NCBI GenBank assembly: GCA_031291575.1
Contig: JARLIT010000156.1
Location: forward strand, 1 to 56,195
DNA length: 56,195 bases
From: Ancalomicrobiaceae bacterium
GTDB taxonomy: Bacteria; Pseudomonadota; Alphaproteobacteria; Rhizobiales; Ancalomicrobiaceae
Direction of reading: 5' to 3'
Part shown: piece by piece, positions 18,589-27,097 of the stretch
Position numbering within the stretch: the stretch's first letter is position 1
Layout of the letters: the number at the start of each line of letters is the position of its first letter
The notes under the pieces: generated by a model
What the model was told of the DNA's origin: nothing
The model's database searches: none
Seen by the model: only the letters and a program-made list of their open reading frames with translations
Made by a program: the position numbers and the translations under genes

Positions 18589-18933
18589 GGGTGAAACTCC
18601 GGTTCAATCGTTTCGCGCCAGGGACGTGCAGGTCCCGGCCTGCATAATGATAAAGACGTAGCATGCGGCGATTGAACCGGACATGAATGTGTTGGGATGT
18701 TTCCATCGCGCCTCCCTGGAGCCGACGCGCGGCACAGGCGAGATGGGGCGCGATTTGTGCCTGCCACGGCCTTGCTGCCTCGCAACCGCACGTGACGGGT
18801 TTCGCTTTTGTCGAAGATGCTCTAGAACCCGGCCAAGTGCGCTCGCGCCTTGATCCGCCCGCAGTCCAGGCGCCGTCAGACGCGTCGTCCCGGGGCCAAT
18901 CCCCCGCCTCCGTCCGATTTCCGGCAGACCGTC
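18589..18933. other. 345-bp intergenic region between the small secreted gene and glyQ
   Basis: Left part (18599-18680) holds a structured leader for the leftward gene. The remainder, about 250 bp ahead of glyQ, is GC-rich and shows no clear palindrome, promoter hexamers or T-box-like leader. I see no gene in it. Confidence 0.5.
18599..18680 (-). promoter_or_regulatory. 12-bp inverted repeat enclosing a structured leader or operator
   Basis: CCGGTTCAATCG (18599-18610) and its exact complement CGATTGAACCGG (18669-18680) are separated by 58 bp. Read leftward, the inner arm ends 10 nt before the ATG at 18588 and its terminal GG forms part of the only SD-like sequence (GGAG). Between the arms are two mutually exclusive small hairpins (GGGAC/GTCCC and GCAGG/CCTGC). 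This fits either an RBS-occluding mRNA fold or two half-sites for a DNA-binding protein. Confidence 0.5.
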
Positions 18934-19872
18934 ATGATCGATCAAACGACGCCCAACCATCTCCGCCCCGACAAGTCCTTCCAGGGCTTGATCCTCGCCC
19001 TGCAGCACTTTTGGGCCGATTACGGCTGCGTCATCCTGCAGCCCTACGACATGGAGGTCGGTGCCGGCACCTTCCATCCGGCGACGACGTTGAGGGCGCT
19101 CGGCCCCAAGCCGTGGGCGGCAGCCTACGTGCAGCCGTCACGACGGCCGAAGGATGGGCGCTACGGCGAGAACCCCAACCGCTTCCAGCACTACTACCAG
19201 TTCCAGGTGATCCTGAAGCCGAACCCGCCGAACCTGCAGGAGCTCTATCTCAATTCGCTCTATGCTATCGGCATCAATCCGAAACTGCACGACATCCGCT
19301 TCGTCGAGGACGACTGGGAAAGCCCGACTTTGGGCGCCTGGGGGCTCGGCTGGGAGTGCTGGTGCGACGGCATGGAAGTCAGCCAGTTCACCTACTTCCA
19401 GCAGGTCTGCGGCATCGAATGCTCACCCGTGTCCGGCGAACTGACCTATGGGCTCGAGCGGTTGGCCATGTACATGCAGGGCGTCGATAACGGCTTCGAC
19501 CTGAATTTCAACGGCTTCGACGATCATCGCAAGGTCACCTACGGCGATGTGTTCAAACAGGCCGAAGAGGAATACTCCCGCCACAATTTTGAGTATTCCG
19601 ACGTCGATATGCTGTTCAAGCAATTCGACATGGCGGAGAAGGCGGCGACCGACTACATCGAAGCCGGCTGGGCGGACGCCAGCCACAAGCGGCACCTGAT
19701 GGTGCTTCCCGCCTACGACCAGGCGATCAAGGCCAGCCATGTGTTCAATCTTCTCGATGCGCGCGGCGTGATCTCGGTGACCGAACGACAGAACTACATC
19801 CTGCGCGTCCGCACCCTCGCCAAGGCCTGCGGCGAAGCCTGGCTCGCCACGGCGGCCGGCGGCGCGGCCTGA
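18934..19872 (+). CDS. glyQ: Glycyl-tRNA synthetase alpha subunit
   Basis: A 312-residue GlyQ, the catalytic subunit of the alpha2beta2 bacterial glycyl-tRNA synthetase. Highly conserved blocks include [46 protein letters not shown] and [19 protein letters not shown]. The ATG at 18934 is used; an in-frame ATG at 18850 adds a basic stretch not seen in the family. The partner glyS, usually next to or near glyQ, is absent from this window. ispE follows after 23 bp. Confidence 0.96.
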   Translation: MIDQTTPNHLRPDKSFQGLILALQHFWADYGCVILQPYDMEVGAGTFHPATTLRALGPKPWAAAYVQPSRRPKDGRYGENPNRFQHYYQFQVILKPNPPNLQELYLNSLYAIGINPKLHDIRFVEDDWESPTLGAWGLGWECWCDGMEVSQFTYFQQVCGIECSPVSGELTYGLERLAMYMQGVDNGFDLNFNGFDDHRKVTYGDVFKQAEEEYSRHNFEYSDVDMLFKQFDMAEKAATDYIEAGWADASHKRHLMVLPAYDQAIKASHVFNLLDARGVISVTERQNYILRVRTLAKACGEAWLATAAGGAA

Positions 19873-19895
19873 GGCGGCGCGCAACGGGAGAGCCG

Positions 19896-20753
19896 ATGCC
19901 GGCCTTGCAGACATCGGCTAAGGTCAATCTGGCGCTGTCCATCGTTGGGCGGCGGGCGGATGGCTATCACCTCATCGATTCGCTCATCACGTTCGTCCCG
20001 GTCGGCGACGGACTGACGATCGCGCCGGCCGAGACGCTGACACTGACCGTTTCCGGCCCATTCGCCGACACCCTCGGCTCCTCGCCCGATAATCTGGTGT
20101 TGAAGGCTGCCCGACTGTTGCAGGACGAGGCCGAGCGGCTGGGGCGAGGCCGGCCCGGCGCGGCCATGTCGCTCGACAAGCGATTGCCGATCGCCTCGGG
20201 CGTCGGCGGCGGCTCGGGCGACGCCGCGGCGGTGCTCAACGGGCTCAGCGCGCTGTGGCACTTGAAGCTACCGCAGGAGCGGCTCGCCGCACTGGCACTG
20301 ACCCTCGGTGCCGACGTGCCGATGTGTCTCGCCGGACGATCGGCGCGCGTTCGGGGCATCGGCGAGCTCATCGCGCCAGCGCCGTCCCTGCCGGATCTGA
20401 CGCTTCTTCTCGTCAATCCGGGGGCCCCCGTTTCGACGCCGGCGGTGTTCAAGGCGCTGACGCGGCGCGACAATCCGCCGCTGCCGGAGCTGCCGGCCGG
20501 CTGGGACGGGCTCGATCACCTCGTCGATTGGCTTTCCACCACAAGGAATGATCTGCAGCCGGCAGCGCTCAGCCTCTCTCCGGCGATTGCCGACGTGCTG
20601 GCGGCACTGAGCGCCGCACCTGGCTGCCGGTTCGCCCGCATGAGCGGGTCGGGGGCGACTTGCTTCGGCATCTTCGCCGCCCGCGCCGAGGCGGAAGCTG
20701 CGGCCGCGGCGATTCGAACAGAGCGGCCCGACTGGTGGATCGCAGTCGGGTAG
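19896..20753 (+). CDS. ispE: 4-diphosphocytidyl-2-C-methyl-D-erythritol kinase
   Basis: A 285-residue GHMP kinase of the MEP isoprenoid pathway. The N-terminal SAKVNLALSIVGRRADGYH block is diagnostic. The glycine-rich ATP loop PIASGVGGGSGDAAA is at residues 98-112, and the third GHMP motif is ARMSGSGATCFGIF near the end. GGGAGAG precedes the ATG, 23 bp after glyQ, so the two genes are probably co-transcribed. ispH, the last step of the same pathway, lies 15 kb upstream. Confidence 0.95.
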   Translation: MPALQTSAKVNLALSIVGRRADGYHLIDSLITFVPVGDGLTIAPAETLTLTVSGPFADTLGSSPDNLVLKAARLLQDEAERLGRGRPGAAMSLDKRLPIASGVGGGSGDAAAVLNGLSALWHLKLPQERLAALALTLGADVPMCLAGRSARVRGIGELIAPAPSLPDLTLLLVNPGAPVSTPAVFKALTRRDNPPLPELPAGWDGLDHLVDWLSTTRNDLQPAALSLSPAIADVLAALSAAPGCRFARMSGSGATCFGIFAARAEAEAAAAAIRTERPDWWIAVG

Positions 20754-20823
20754 TTACCGACAGGTTTTCCGGGCCACTGCGCCGGTTTCCCTCGATAGAT
20801 TTGTCATTCAAACCCGGTCCAAC

Positions 20824-21066
20824 TTATTCCGCCATCCGTCGTCTCACCTCCGGATGCTCACGCCAGGCCGGCATGCCGGCCATATAGGCAAGAGTCTTTG
20901 CCTCGGCCGCGGCCCGCGCAGTGTCCGGATCCTTGCGCATGGCCCAGGCGACCATGCGCTCGAAGCGCTCGCCGAAGGGCTGCAGCTTTCCCTCGGCGTC
21001 GACGCAATGCTCGCAGTAGCGGCCAGCCGCAATCGGCATGCCGCAGCTTTCACAGGTGATGGTCAT
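20824..21066 (-). CDS. Small putative zinc-ribbon protein
   Basis: An 80-residue protein. The N-terminal CESCGMPI and later YCEHC supply four cysteines in a CxxC...CxxC arrangement typical of a putative zinc-ribbon domain (the Zn_ribbon_2 / PF12674-type CGMP motif). The rest is helical and charged. The start lies 17 bp inside the 3' end of the upstream MarR gene, implying translational coupling and perhaps a shared role with that regulator. Function unknown. Confidence 0.75.
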   Translation of the reverse strand: MTITCESCGMPIAAGRYCEHCVDAEGKLQPFGERFERMVAWAMRKDPDTARAAAEAKTLAYMAGMPAWREHPEVRRRMAE

Positions 21067-21493
21067 CGTCTCGGTCTCCCAGATGTCGGTTGAGGTCTTC
21101 GATGAGAGCGTAGAGCCGTTCCCGGTCCGCCGCCGGCATTTTCGCCAGCGCCCGGTCGAGCACGGCGACGTCGAGTACTTCGCGTTCGAGCTTCAACCGC
21201 TCGAAGGCGGCGTCCGTCAGCCAGACGAGGGTGCGGCGGCGGTCACGTGCATCGGGCATGCGTTCGAGCAGGTTCTGGCGGCAGAGCCCGTCGACCATCT
21301 CGGTGATGGTCGATTGGGCCCGGTCGAAGGTCGCCGCCATCTCGCCGATGGTGAGCGGCCCGGCCTCGGCCATATGGTCGAGCACCCAGCGGCTCTCCGG
21401 CGTGAGCCAGGCACGCTTGTCCGGCACATGACGGACGGCGCGGGCATAGATCAGGCGATAGAGTTCGTCGAACCGCTCGCCGTCGCTCGGCAT
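21050..21493 (-). CDS. MarR family transcriptional regulator
   Basis: A 147-residue winged-helix regulator of the MarR family. The DNA-binding region is visible around LTIGEMAATFDRAQSTITEMVDGL and the wing around RMPDARDRRRTLVWLTD; terminal helices would form the dimer. The ATG at 21493 is preceded by GGGGA; a TTG at 21523 lacks a ribosome-binding site. It overlaps the zinc-ribbon gene by 17 bp. The target genes and ligand are unknown; it could regulate its own operon. Confidence 0.85.
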   Translation of the reverse strand: MPSDGERFDELYRLIYARAVRHVPDKRAWLTPESRWVLDHMAEAGPLTIGEMAATFDRAQSTITEMVDGLCRQNLLERMPDARDRRRTLVWLTDAAFERLKLEREVLDVAVLDRALAKMPAADRERLYALIEDLNRHLGDRDDDHHL

Positions 21494-21571
21494 GCCGATG
21501 TCCCCGTCTTCGAATGCGGGCAAGTATCGGGCAGCAGATTTCGATCGGAAAGCCCGATTGATTGCGACACT

Positions 21572-22048
21572 TCAGCCTTGGTTCTCGGCAAGCCGCGCCA
21601 ATGCCGCGCCGCCGAGCCGGTAGCTGACGAGGTCGACCCTGGCTGCACCGAGGCCGTCGTAGAGAGCGAGGGCAGCGGGGCGGTCGCGCGGCGCGGTCCA
21701 GCCGATGCGGGTCGCGCCGCGGGCGCTGGCAATCCGCGCCAATCCCGCGATCAGCCGGCGGGCGATGCCGCGCCGCCTTTGCGCGGGCACGACGTAGAGA
21801 TCCTTCAGATACAGCATCATCGATAGGCCGGAGCCGATGCTTGGTCCGACCAGCGAAAAGGCAGCAAGCCCGACCAAACTGCCCGCTTGGTCCACCGCCA
21901 GGAGGAACTCGATGCCGGGCGGAAGGCTGGCCAGCATTTCGGTCGCCGCAGCGGCATCGGCCTTGCCGCCTTCCGCGCTGTCGGCGCGAACGAGAAGGTC
22001 CGCCAGGGCGACTTGGTCACCGGGTCCGGCTGGTCGCACTGCGATCAT
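21572..22048 (-). CDS. GNAT family N-acetyltransferase
   Basis: A 158-residue GNAT protein. The acetyl-CoA binding motif is VVPAQRRRGIARRLIAGL, preceded by the MLYLKDLYV strand; the C-terminal ALALYDGLGAARVDLVSYRL fits motif B. Substrate unknown. It starts 4 bp after the stop of the GGDEF/EAL gene, so it is in the same leftward operon. The ATG at 22048 is chosen because the longer frame lies inside the GGDEF/EAL gene. Confidence 0.85.
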   Translation of the reverse strand: MIAVRPAGPGDQVALADLLVRADSAEGGKADAAAATEMLASLPPGIEFLLAVDQAGSLVGLAAFSLVGPSIGSGLSMMLYLKDLYVVPAQRRRGIARRLIAGLARIASARGATRIGWTAPRDRPAALALYDGLGAARVDLVSYRLGGAALARLAENQG

Positions 22049-22052
22049 GGCG

Positions 22053-25000
22053 TCATTCCGCCGCGGCGCGGGCGGGCTTCCTGTCGAGGAACTTGCGCGC
22101 GTCGTCTGCCGACATCGGCTGGCCGAACAGATAGCCCTGGCCAAATTCGCAGCCGAGGTCGAGGAGTTCGTCGAACTGGTCCTCGGTCTCAATGCCTTCC
22201 GCGATAAGTTCCAGGCCGAGGTCGTGGCCGAGGCCGACGATGGACCGCAGCAGCACCGAGCGATCCTTGCCCTCGCCGCGCACGAACTGCTGGTCGATCT
22301 TCAGCCCATCGAAGGGGAAGCGCTGCAGATAGGCGAGCGAGGAATAGCCGGTGCCGAAGTCGTCGAGAGCGAGGCTGGCGCCCAGTTCCTTGATGCGGGC
22401 GAGAACCTTGGCGGAATATTCCGGGTTCTCCATCACCAGCGATTCCGTTACCTCGATCTTCAGCGTGTTGGGCTTCAGATCGACGCGCGACAGGACCGAC
22501 TTCACGTCGTTGATGAGGTCGTGGCGCAGGAGTTGGCGCGAGGAGACGTTGACCGAGACGAACAGCGGCACCTCACGCGGTACCTCGTCCTGCCAGTGCG
22601 ACAGGTTGCGGGCGGCGCGTTCCAGGATGAACAGGCCGAGCGGGATGATCAGCCCGGTGCGTTCGGCCAGCGCGATGAACTCGGCCGTCGGCACCTTGCC
22701 ACGCTTGGGGTGTTCCCAACGGGCGAGCGCCTCGAAACCGACGGTCTGGCGCGAGTCGAGCCGCACGATCGGCTGGAACACCAGCTTGATCTCCTCGCGC
22801 TCGAGTGCCCGCCTGAGGTCGGCTTCCAGGCTCAGGTTATCCTGCATGTGCTGACGCAACGAGCCGCGGAAGGTCTCGATGCGATCGCCGCCGAGCCGCT
22901 TGGCGTGGTACATGGCGAGTTCGGCATCGCCGACCAGCGTATCGTCCTTGTCGGCCTGACGATCGTAGATCGCCATGCCGATGGAGGCGGTCAAGAAGAT
23001 CTCGCGATCGGCGAAGGTCACCGGAGTTCTGAGCGCACGCCGGAGCGTATCGGCGAAGGCGACGACGCGTTCGGTCTCGCTTTCCGAGACCAGCACTATG
23101 CCGAACTGGTCGCCGGAGATGCGGGCGAGCGTGTCCTGCGGCTTCATATGGCGCCCGAGCCGGCGGGCGACCGTCAACAGCATGGAATCGCCGACGGAAA
23201 GCCCCAGGCTGTCGTTGACCTGCTTGAAGCGGTCGACATCGACGATGATGACGGAGGGGCGGGTCGTACTCTCGGCCCTGGCGCGGGTGACGGCGGCCGT
23301 GGCACGGTCGATGAACAGTTCGCGGTTGGGCAGACCGGTCAGATTGTCGTGCACGGCGTCGTGCAGCAGCCGCTCCTCGGCCGTCTTCGTCTCGGTCACG
23401 TCGAGAAGCGTGCCGACGCAGCGCGCCACTTCGCCGTCGGTCGCCAGCACCGGCCGGCATCGAAGGCGGAACCAGCGGAAGTGTCCGTCGACGGCTCGGA
23501 GCCGCAACAGCATCGATACGCGGCCGCGGCGTTTCTCGATGACGGCATCGAGGGTGGAGCGATAGCGGTCGCGATCCTGCGGATGCAAATGCTCCAGCCA
23601 GTCGCGGGCCTGGCCTTCGAGCGCTCCAGGATCGACGCCGAGCACGTCCTCGACTTCCGGGCTCACCCAGATGTGGTCCCGGACCACGTCCCAGTCCCAG
23701 ATCATGTCGCCGGAACCGACCAGGGCGAGCGCCCGGCGCTCGACGTCGTCGATCGCACCCTGTGCCAGGGAGCCGCCGGCAAAGGCGTGCTGCATCACCG
23801 TGAATCCGATGAGCATGACGACCAGCACCAGCCCGCCGGACAGCGCCGGCTGCACCAGATCGTTGTTGAGGCCGCCCGCAGCCGTCATGCCGGCGCCGAT
23901 AAGCCAGGCAATCAGCAACAGCCAGGTCGGGATCAGCATGAAGGCGCGGTCGAACCCGTGCGCCGCCATATAGGCGATGAGGAAGGCGCCGATGACGGCG
24001 ACGGTGGCCAACGACACGCGGGCGATGCCGGCGGCCGTCGACGGATCGATGACGGCGACGCCGAGGAGGCCCAACAGCAGCACCACCGCCGCCATGGCGA
24101 AATGGCTGTAGCTGGCGTGCCAGCGATTGAGGTTCAGATAGCCGTAAAGGAAGACGACGAGCGTTGTCGCCATCATCACCTCGGCGCCGGCACGGAAACT
24201 CTGGTCGGACCCGGGTTGGACGCGGAACACCTTGTTCCAGAAGCCGAAATCGATGCAGAGATAGGCCAGCACGGACCACGCGAGGCCCGCCGTCGCCGGA
24301 AACATCACCGTGCCGCGCACGACGAACAGGATGGTCAGGAACAGCGCCAACAGGCCGGAGATGCCGAGAATGATGCCACGATAGAGCGTGTAGGCGTTGA
24401 CCGAGTCCTTGTAGGCACCGGGCTCCCATAGCGAGAGCTGCGGCAATTGCGGCGTGCGCAATTCGACGACGAAGGTCACCACCGAATGCGGGTCGAGGGT
24501 GACGAGGAAGACGTCGGCCTCGGTCGAGGGCTGGCGTTCCGGCGCCACGCCCTGGCTGGTGGAGATGGCGGCGATGCGCGAGGTGCCGAGGTCCGGCTGT
24601 AGGATGCCCGAACCGGACAGGCGGAAGAACGGGGCGACGATCAACCGATCGACCTGCTCGTCGGTTGCATTCTTCAGCGCGAACACGATCCAGTCGGAGC
24701 CGGCCGGGTTGGGACCGACCTGGGTCCGGGTCGAGCGCACTTCGATGCGGCGGACGACGCCGTCGGCGCCGGGCGCGGCCGAGACCTGCAACTTGTCGCC
24801 GGCATTGCGGTGGAATTCGACGGCGCCGGCAAGATCGAGCGCCGGAGCATCGAGGGGGACGGTGATCGGCTCGAGCGCATGCGCGACGTCGATCCCGAGG
24901 ACGAGCGTCAGGCCAAGGAAGAGAGCCAGGAAATATCGAATGCCGCGCAAGAGGTTCGTCCCCAGCTGTCCCGTCCTCAGATACCTCGCCGATGGCCGTC

Positions 25001-25091
25001 CGCCTGCGAGCCCATCCGACCCGCAGGTCCGCGTTCCTCGTCGACGGCGCTTGCGGCCGATGTCCGCGGCGAATCGAACACCCCTCGCCAT
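22053..25091 (-). CDS. Membrane PAS-GGDEF-EAL protein, probable c-di-GMP phosphodiesterase
   Basis: A 1012-residue sensor. Order: basic N-terminus and a signal/anchor helix (about 50-70), a periplasmic beta-rich domain (75-235) resembling 7TMR-DISM sensory regions, about seven to eight membrane helices (240-450), PAS (about 465-575), GGDEF (580-745) and EAL (760-1005). The GGDEF signature is degenerate (RISGDQF near residue 657), so cyclase activity is doubtful. The EAL catalytic set appears intact (FEALARW near 785, DDFGTGYSSL near 910, LKIDQQFV). The first 45 residues are Arg-rich; a TTG near residue 47 may be the true start. It follows the rimJ-type gene. Confidence 0.9.
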   Translation of the reverse strand: MARGVRFAADIGRKRRRRGTRTCGSDGLAGGRPSARYLRTGQLGTNLLRGIRYFLALFLGLTLVLGIDVAHALEPITVPLDAPALDLAGAVEFHRNAGDKLQVSAAPGADGVVRRIEVRSTRTQVGPNPAGSDWIVFALKNATDEQVDRLIVAPFFRLSGSGILQPDLGTSRIAAISTSQGVAPERQPSTEADVFLVTLDPHSVVTFVVELRTPQLPQLSLWEPGAYKDSVNAYTLYRGIILGISGLLALFLTILFVVRGTVMFPATAGLAWSVLAYLCIDFGFWNKVFRVQPGSDQSFRAGAEVMMATTLVVFLYGYLNLNRWHASYSHFAMAAVVLLLGLLGVAVIDPSTAAGIARVSLATVAVIGAFLIAYMAAHGFDRAFMLIPTWLLLIAWLIGAGMTAAGGLNNDLVQPALSGGLVLVVMLIGFTVMQHAFAGGSLAQGAIDDVERRALALVGSGDMIWDWDVVRDHIWVSPEVEDVLGVDPGALEGQARDWLEHLHPQDRDRYRSTLDAVIEKRRGRVSMLLRLRAVDGHFRWFRLRCRPVLATDGEVARCVGTLLDVTETKTAEERLLHDAVHDNLTGLPNRELFIDRATAAVTRARAESTTRPSVIIVDVDRFKQVNDSLGLSVGDSMLLTVARRLGRHMKPQDTLARISGDQFGIVLVSESETERVVAFADTLRRALRTPVTFADREIFLTASIGMAIYDRQADKDDTLVGDAELAMYHAKRLGGDRIETFRGSLRQHMQDNLSLEADLRRALEREEIKLVFQPIVRLDSRQTVGFEALARWEHPKRGKVPTAEFIALAERTGLIIPLGLFILERAARNLSHWQDEVPREVPLFVSVNVSSRQLLRHDLINDVKSVLSRVDLKPNTLKIEVTESLVMENPEYSAKVLARIKELGASLALDDFGTGYSSLAYLQRFPFDGLKIDQQFVRGEGKDRSVLLRSIVGLGHDLGLELIAEGIETEDQFDELLDLGCEFGQGYLFGQPMSADDARKFLDRKPARAAAE

Positions 25092-25180
25092 TCTGCCGAC
25101 GCGGCAGAGGCAGCTAAAGCACTACCGCCAACCGGGACGCCCGACAAGTTCGCTTGCACCGCGACTGGTCGTCTTGCAGA

Positions 25181-25801
25181 TCAGCGGCGGGACGGCGGCT
25201 CACCGAGGCGGTTGACGGCGGCGATCGGATCTGCCGCGAGTATCGCGTAGAGGATGTGATCCTGCCAGCGATCATTGATGCAGAGATAGGCGCGGGCGTA
25301 GCCCTCGCGCGTGAATCCGACCTTTTCGAGGAGCCCGATGGACGCTTGGTTGGTCGGCAGACACGCGGCCTCGACGCGATGCAGCTGCAGCCGGTCGAAA
25401 GCGTGTTTCAACACGCCGATGACGGCGGCCGTCATCAGCCCCTTGCCGGCATGCGGCTGGCCCATCCAATAGCCGAGAGTGGCGCATTGGGTAACGCCGC
25501 GGCGCACGAAGGCGAGCGTCAGACCGCCGACGAGTTCGTGGTTGTCGGAGCGGAAGACGAAGAATGGATAGCCAGTGTCGTTGCGGATCTCCTGGGCATA
25601 GCGCTTGAGGCGGCGGCGGAAGGCTGCACGCTCCAATTCGTCGACGGCCCAGCGCGGCTCCCAGGGAACGAGAAAGTCGCGGCTATCCGCCCTGAGCTTG
25701 GCCCAGGCGGCATGGTCCGACATTTGCGGATGGCGCAACGTGACCGGCCCGCAATGGAGACTGGGGCCGGGGTCGAAGGCGACGGCCTGCAGAAACCCCA
25801 T
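25181..25801 (-). CDS. RimJ-type GNAT acetyltransferase
   Basis: A 206-residue protein of the ribosomal-protein-alanine/serine N-acetyltransferase group. Characteristic features are the early LRHPQMSDHAAWAKLRADSR block, the GYWMGQPHAGKGLMTAAV acetyl-CoA loop, and the RVEAACLPTNQASIGLLEKVGF motif followed by GYARAYLCINDRWQDHILYA. RimJ acetylates ribosomal protein S5 in E. coli; the substrate here is not certain. It lies 18 bp after the M16 peptidase gene. The thrC-M16-GNAT order is, from memory, common in Rhizobiales. Confidence 0.88.
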   Translation of the reverse strand: MGFLQAVAFDPGPSLHCGPVTLRHPQMSDHAAWAKLRADSRDFLVPWEPRWAVDELERAAFRRRLKRYAQEIRNDTGYPFFVFRSDNHELVGGLTLAFVRRGVTQCATLGYWMGQPHAGKGLMTAAVIGVLKHAFDRLQLHRVEAACLPTNQASIGLLEKVGFTREGYARAYLCINDRWQDHILYAILAADPIAAVNRLGEPPSRR

Positions 25802-25819
25802 CTCGCCCCTTTCCCGGCG

Positions 25820-27097
25820 TCAGCTGGCTGCAGACAGCCGCGCCGCGATCTCGTCCAGCCCGAGCGCACCGGCAATCGGCCCGATCAGTGCCACGCTCGG
25901 TCGCGACGTTCTGAATATTTCATGCGCCAGACGCCGCACCTGATCGACGCCAACCGAATCAATCTTGTCAATGATCTCGTGCGGTTGCAACGGCCGACCG
26001 TGGACCAGGATCTGCCGGCCGATCTGGCCGGCGCGCGCGGCCGGACTTTCGAGGCTCATCAGCAGGCCAGCCCGCATCTGCGCCTTGGCACGCGACACTT
26101 CCGCTGCGGAGATATCCGAAATCGAGCGCTCGATTTCGTCGATGATCATCGGCATCAGGTTGACGAGGTCGTCCTCGCCGGTCGCGGCATGCAGACCGAA
26201 CAGTCCGGTATCGGCAAACGCCCAGTGGAAGGCAGAAATCGAGTAGCACAGGCCGTGCTTCTCGCGGATTTCCTGGAACAGGCGCGACGACATGCCGCCC
26301 CCGAGCGCGGAGGCCAGAACCTGGGCGGCGTAATGGTCGGGCGAGGTATACCGGCGACCCTCGAAGGCGATGGTGACCTGCGCTTCCTGCAGGTCGCGCT
26401 CCTCGCGCCATTGGCCGCCGCGATAGCGGGCGACCTCGAGCGGACGGGAGGTGTCTTCGGCCAAGTTGGCGAAGCGCTCACGCGCCATGTCGACGATCGC
26501 CTCGTGGTGGACGCTGCCGGCCGCAGCCAGAACCATGGCCGGGCCGCGGTAATTGTCGCCGAGGTAGGCGGTCAGTTCCCGCTTGCCGAAGGAGCGCACC
26601 GTCTCCGGCGTGCCGAGGATCGGGCGGCCGATGGCCTGATCGGGGAAGGCGCATTCCTGCAAGCGATCAAACACGAGATCTTCGGGCGTGTCGTGCGCCG
26701 CGCCGATCTCCTGCACGATGACGTGCTGCTCGCGCTCCAACTCCTCCGGATCGAAGATGGAATCGTTCAGGATGTCGGCGAGGATGTCGATGGCGAGCGC
26801 CACGTCGTCCTCGAGGATGCGGGCGTAGTAGGCCGTCGTCTCGACGCTCGTCGCGGCGTTGATCTCGCCGCCGACCGCCTCGATCTCCTCGGCGATCTCG
26901 CGGGCGTTGCGACGCGAAGTGCCCTTGAACGCCATGTGCTCCAGGAGGTGGGAGACGCCGTGCTCGCCGATGGTCTCGTTGCGCGAGCCCGTGCCGATCC
27001 AGACCCCGATGGAGGCCGTCTCCAGGTGCGGCATCGCCTCGGTGGCGACTGTCAGCCCGTTGCCGAGCGTGGTGACCTTTGCGGTGATGTCCGTCAT
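25820..27097 (-). CDS. M16 family zinc peptidase (mitochondrial processing peptidase-like)
   Basis: A 425-residue metallopeptidase related to the beta subunit of mitochondrial processing peptidase. The inverted zinc motif HLLEH is at residues 50-54, within GVSHLLEHMAFKGTSRR, and the downstream Glu ligand lies in the EREQHVIVQEIG helix. Both N- and C-terminal M16 halves are present. No signal peptide is visible, so it is probably cytoplasmic. The start overlaps the thrC stop by 4 bp (ATGA). Confidence 0.93.
   Translation of the reverse strand: MTDITAKVTTLGNGLTVATEAMPHLETASIGVWIGTGSRNETIGEHGVSHLLEHMAFKGTSRRNAREIAEEIEAVGGEINAATSVETTAYYARILEDDVALAIDILADILNDSIFDPEELEREQHVIVQEIGAAHDTPEDLVFDRLQECAFPDQAIGRPILGTPETVRSFGKRELTAYLGDNYRGPAMVLAAAGSVHHEAIVDMARERFANLAEDTSRPLEVARYRGGQWREERDLQEAQVTIAFEGRRYTSPDHYAAQVLASALGGGMSSRLFQEIREKHGLCYSISAFHWAFADTGLFGLHAATGEDDLVNLMPMIIDEIERSISDISAAEVSRAKAQMRAGLLMSLESPAARAGQIGRQILVHGRPLQPHEIIDKIDSVGVDQVRRLAHEIFRTSRPSVALIGPIAGALGLDEIAARLSAAS

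Noticed and set aside
18599..18680. Known riboswitch class
   Set aside because: I could not match the conserved bases of any riboswitch family I know; only the inverted repeat itself is supported.
21837..24431. An 864-codon plus-strand open frame opposite the GGDEF/EAL gene
   Set aside because: Shadow of a confidently identified gene; its composition is His/Gln/Asp-rich with no family features.
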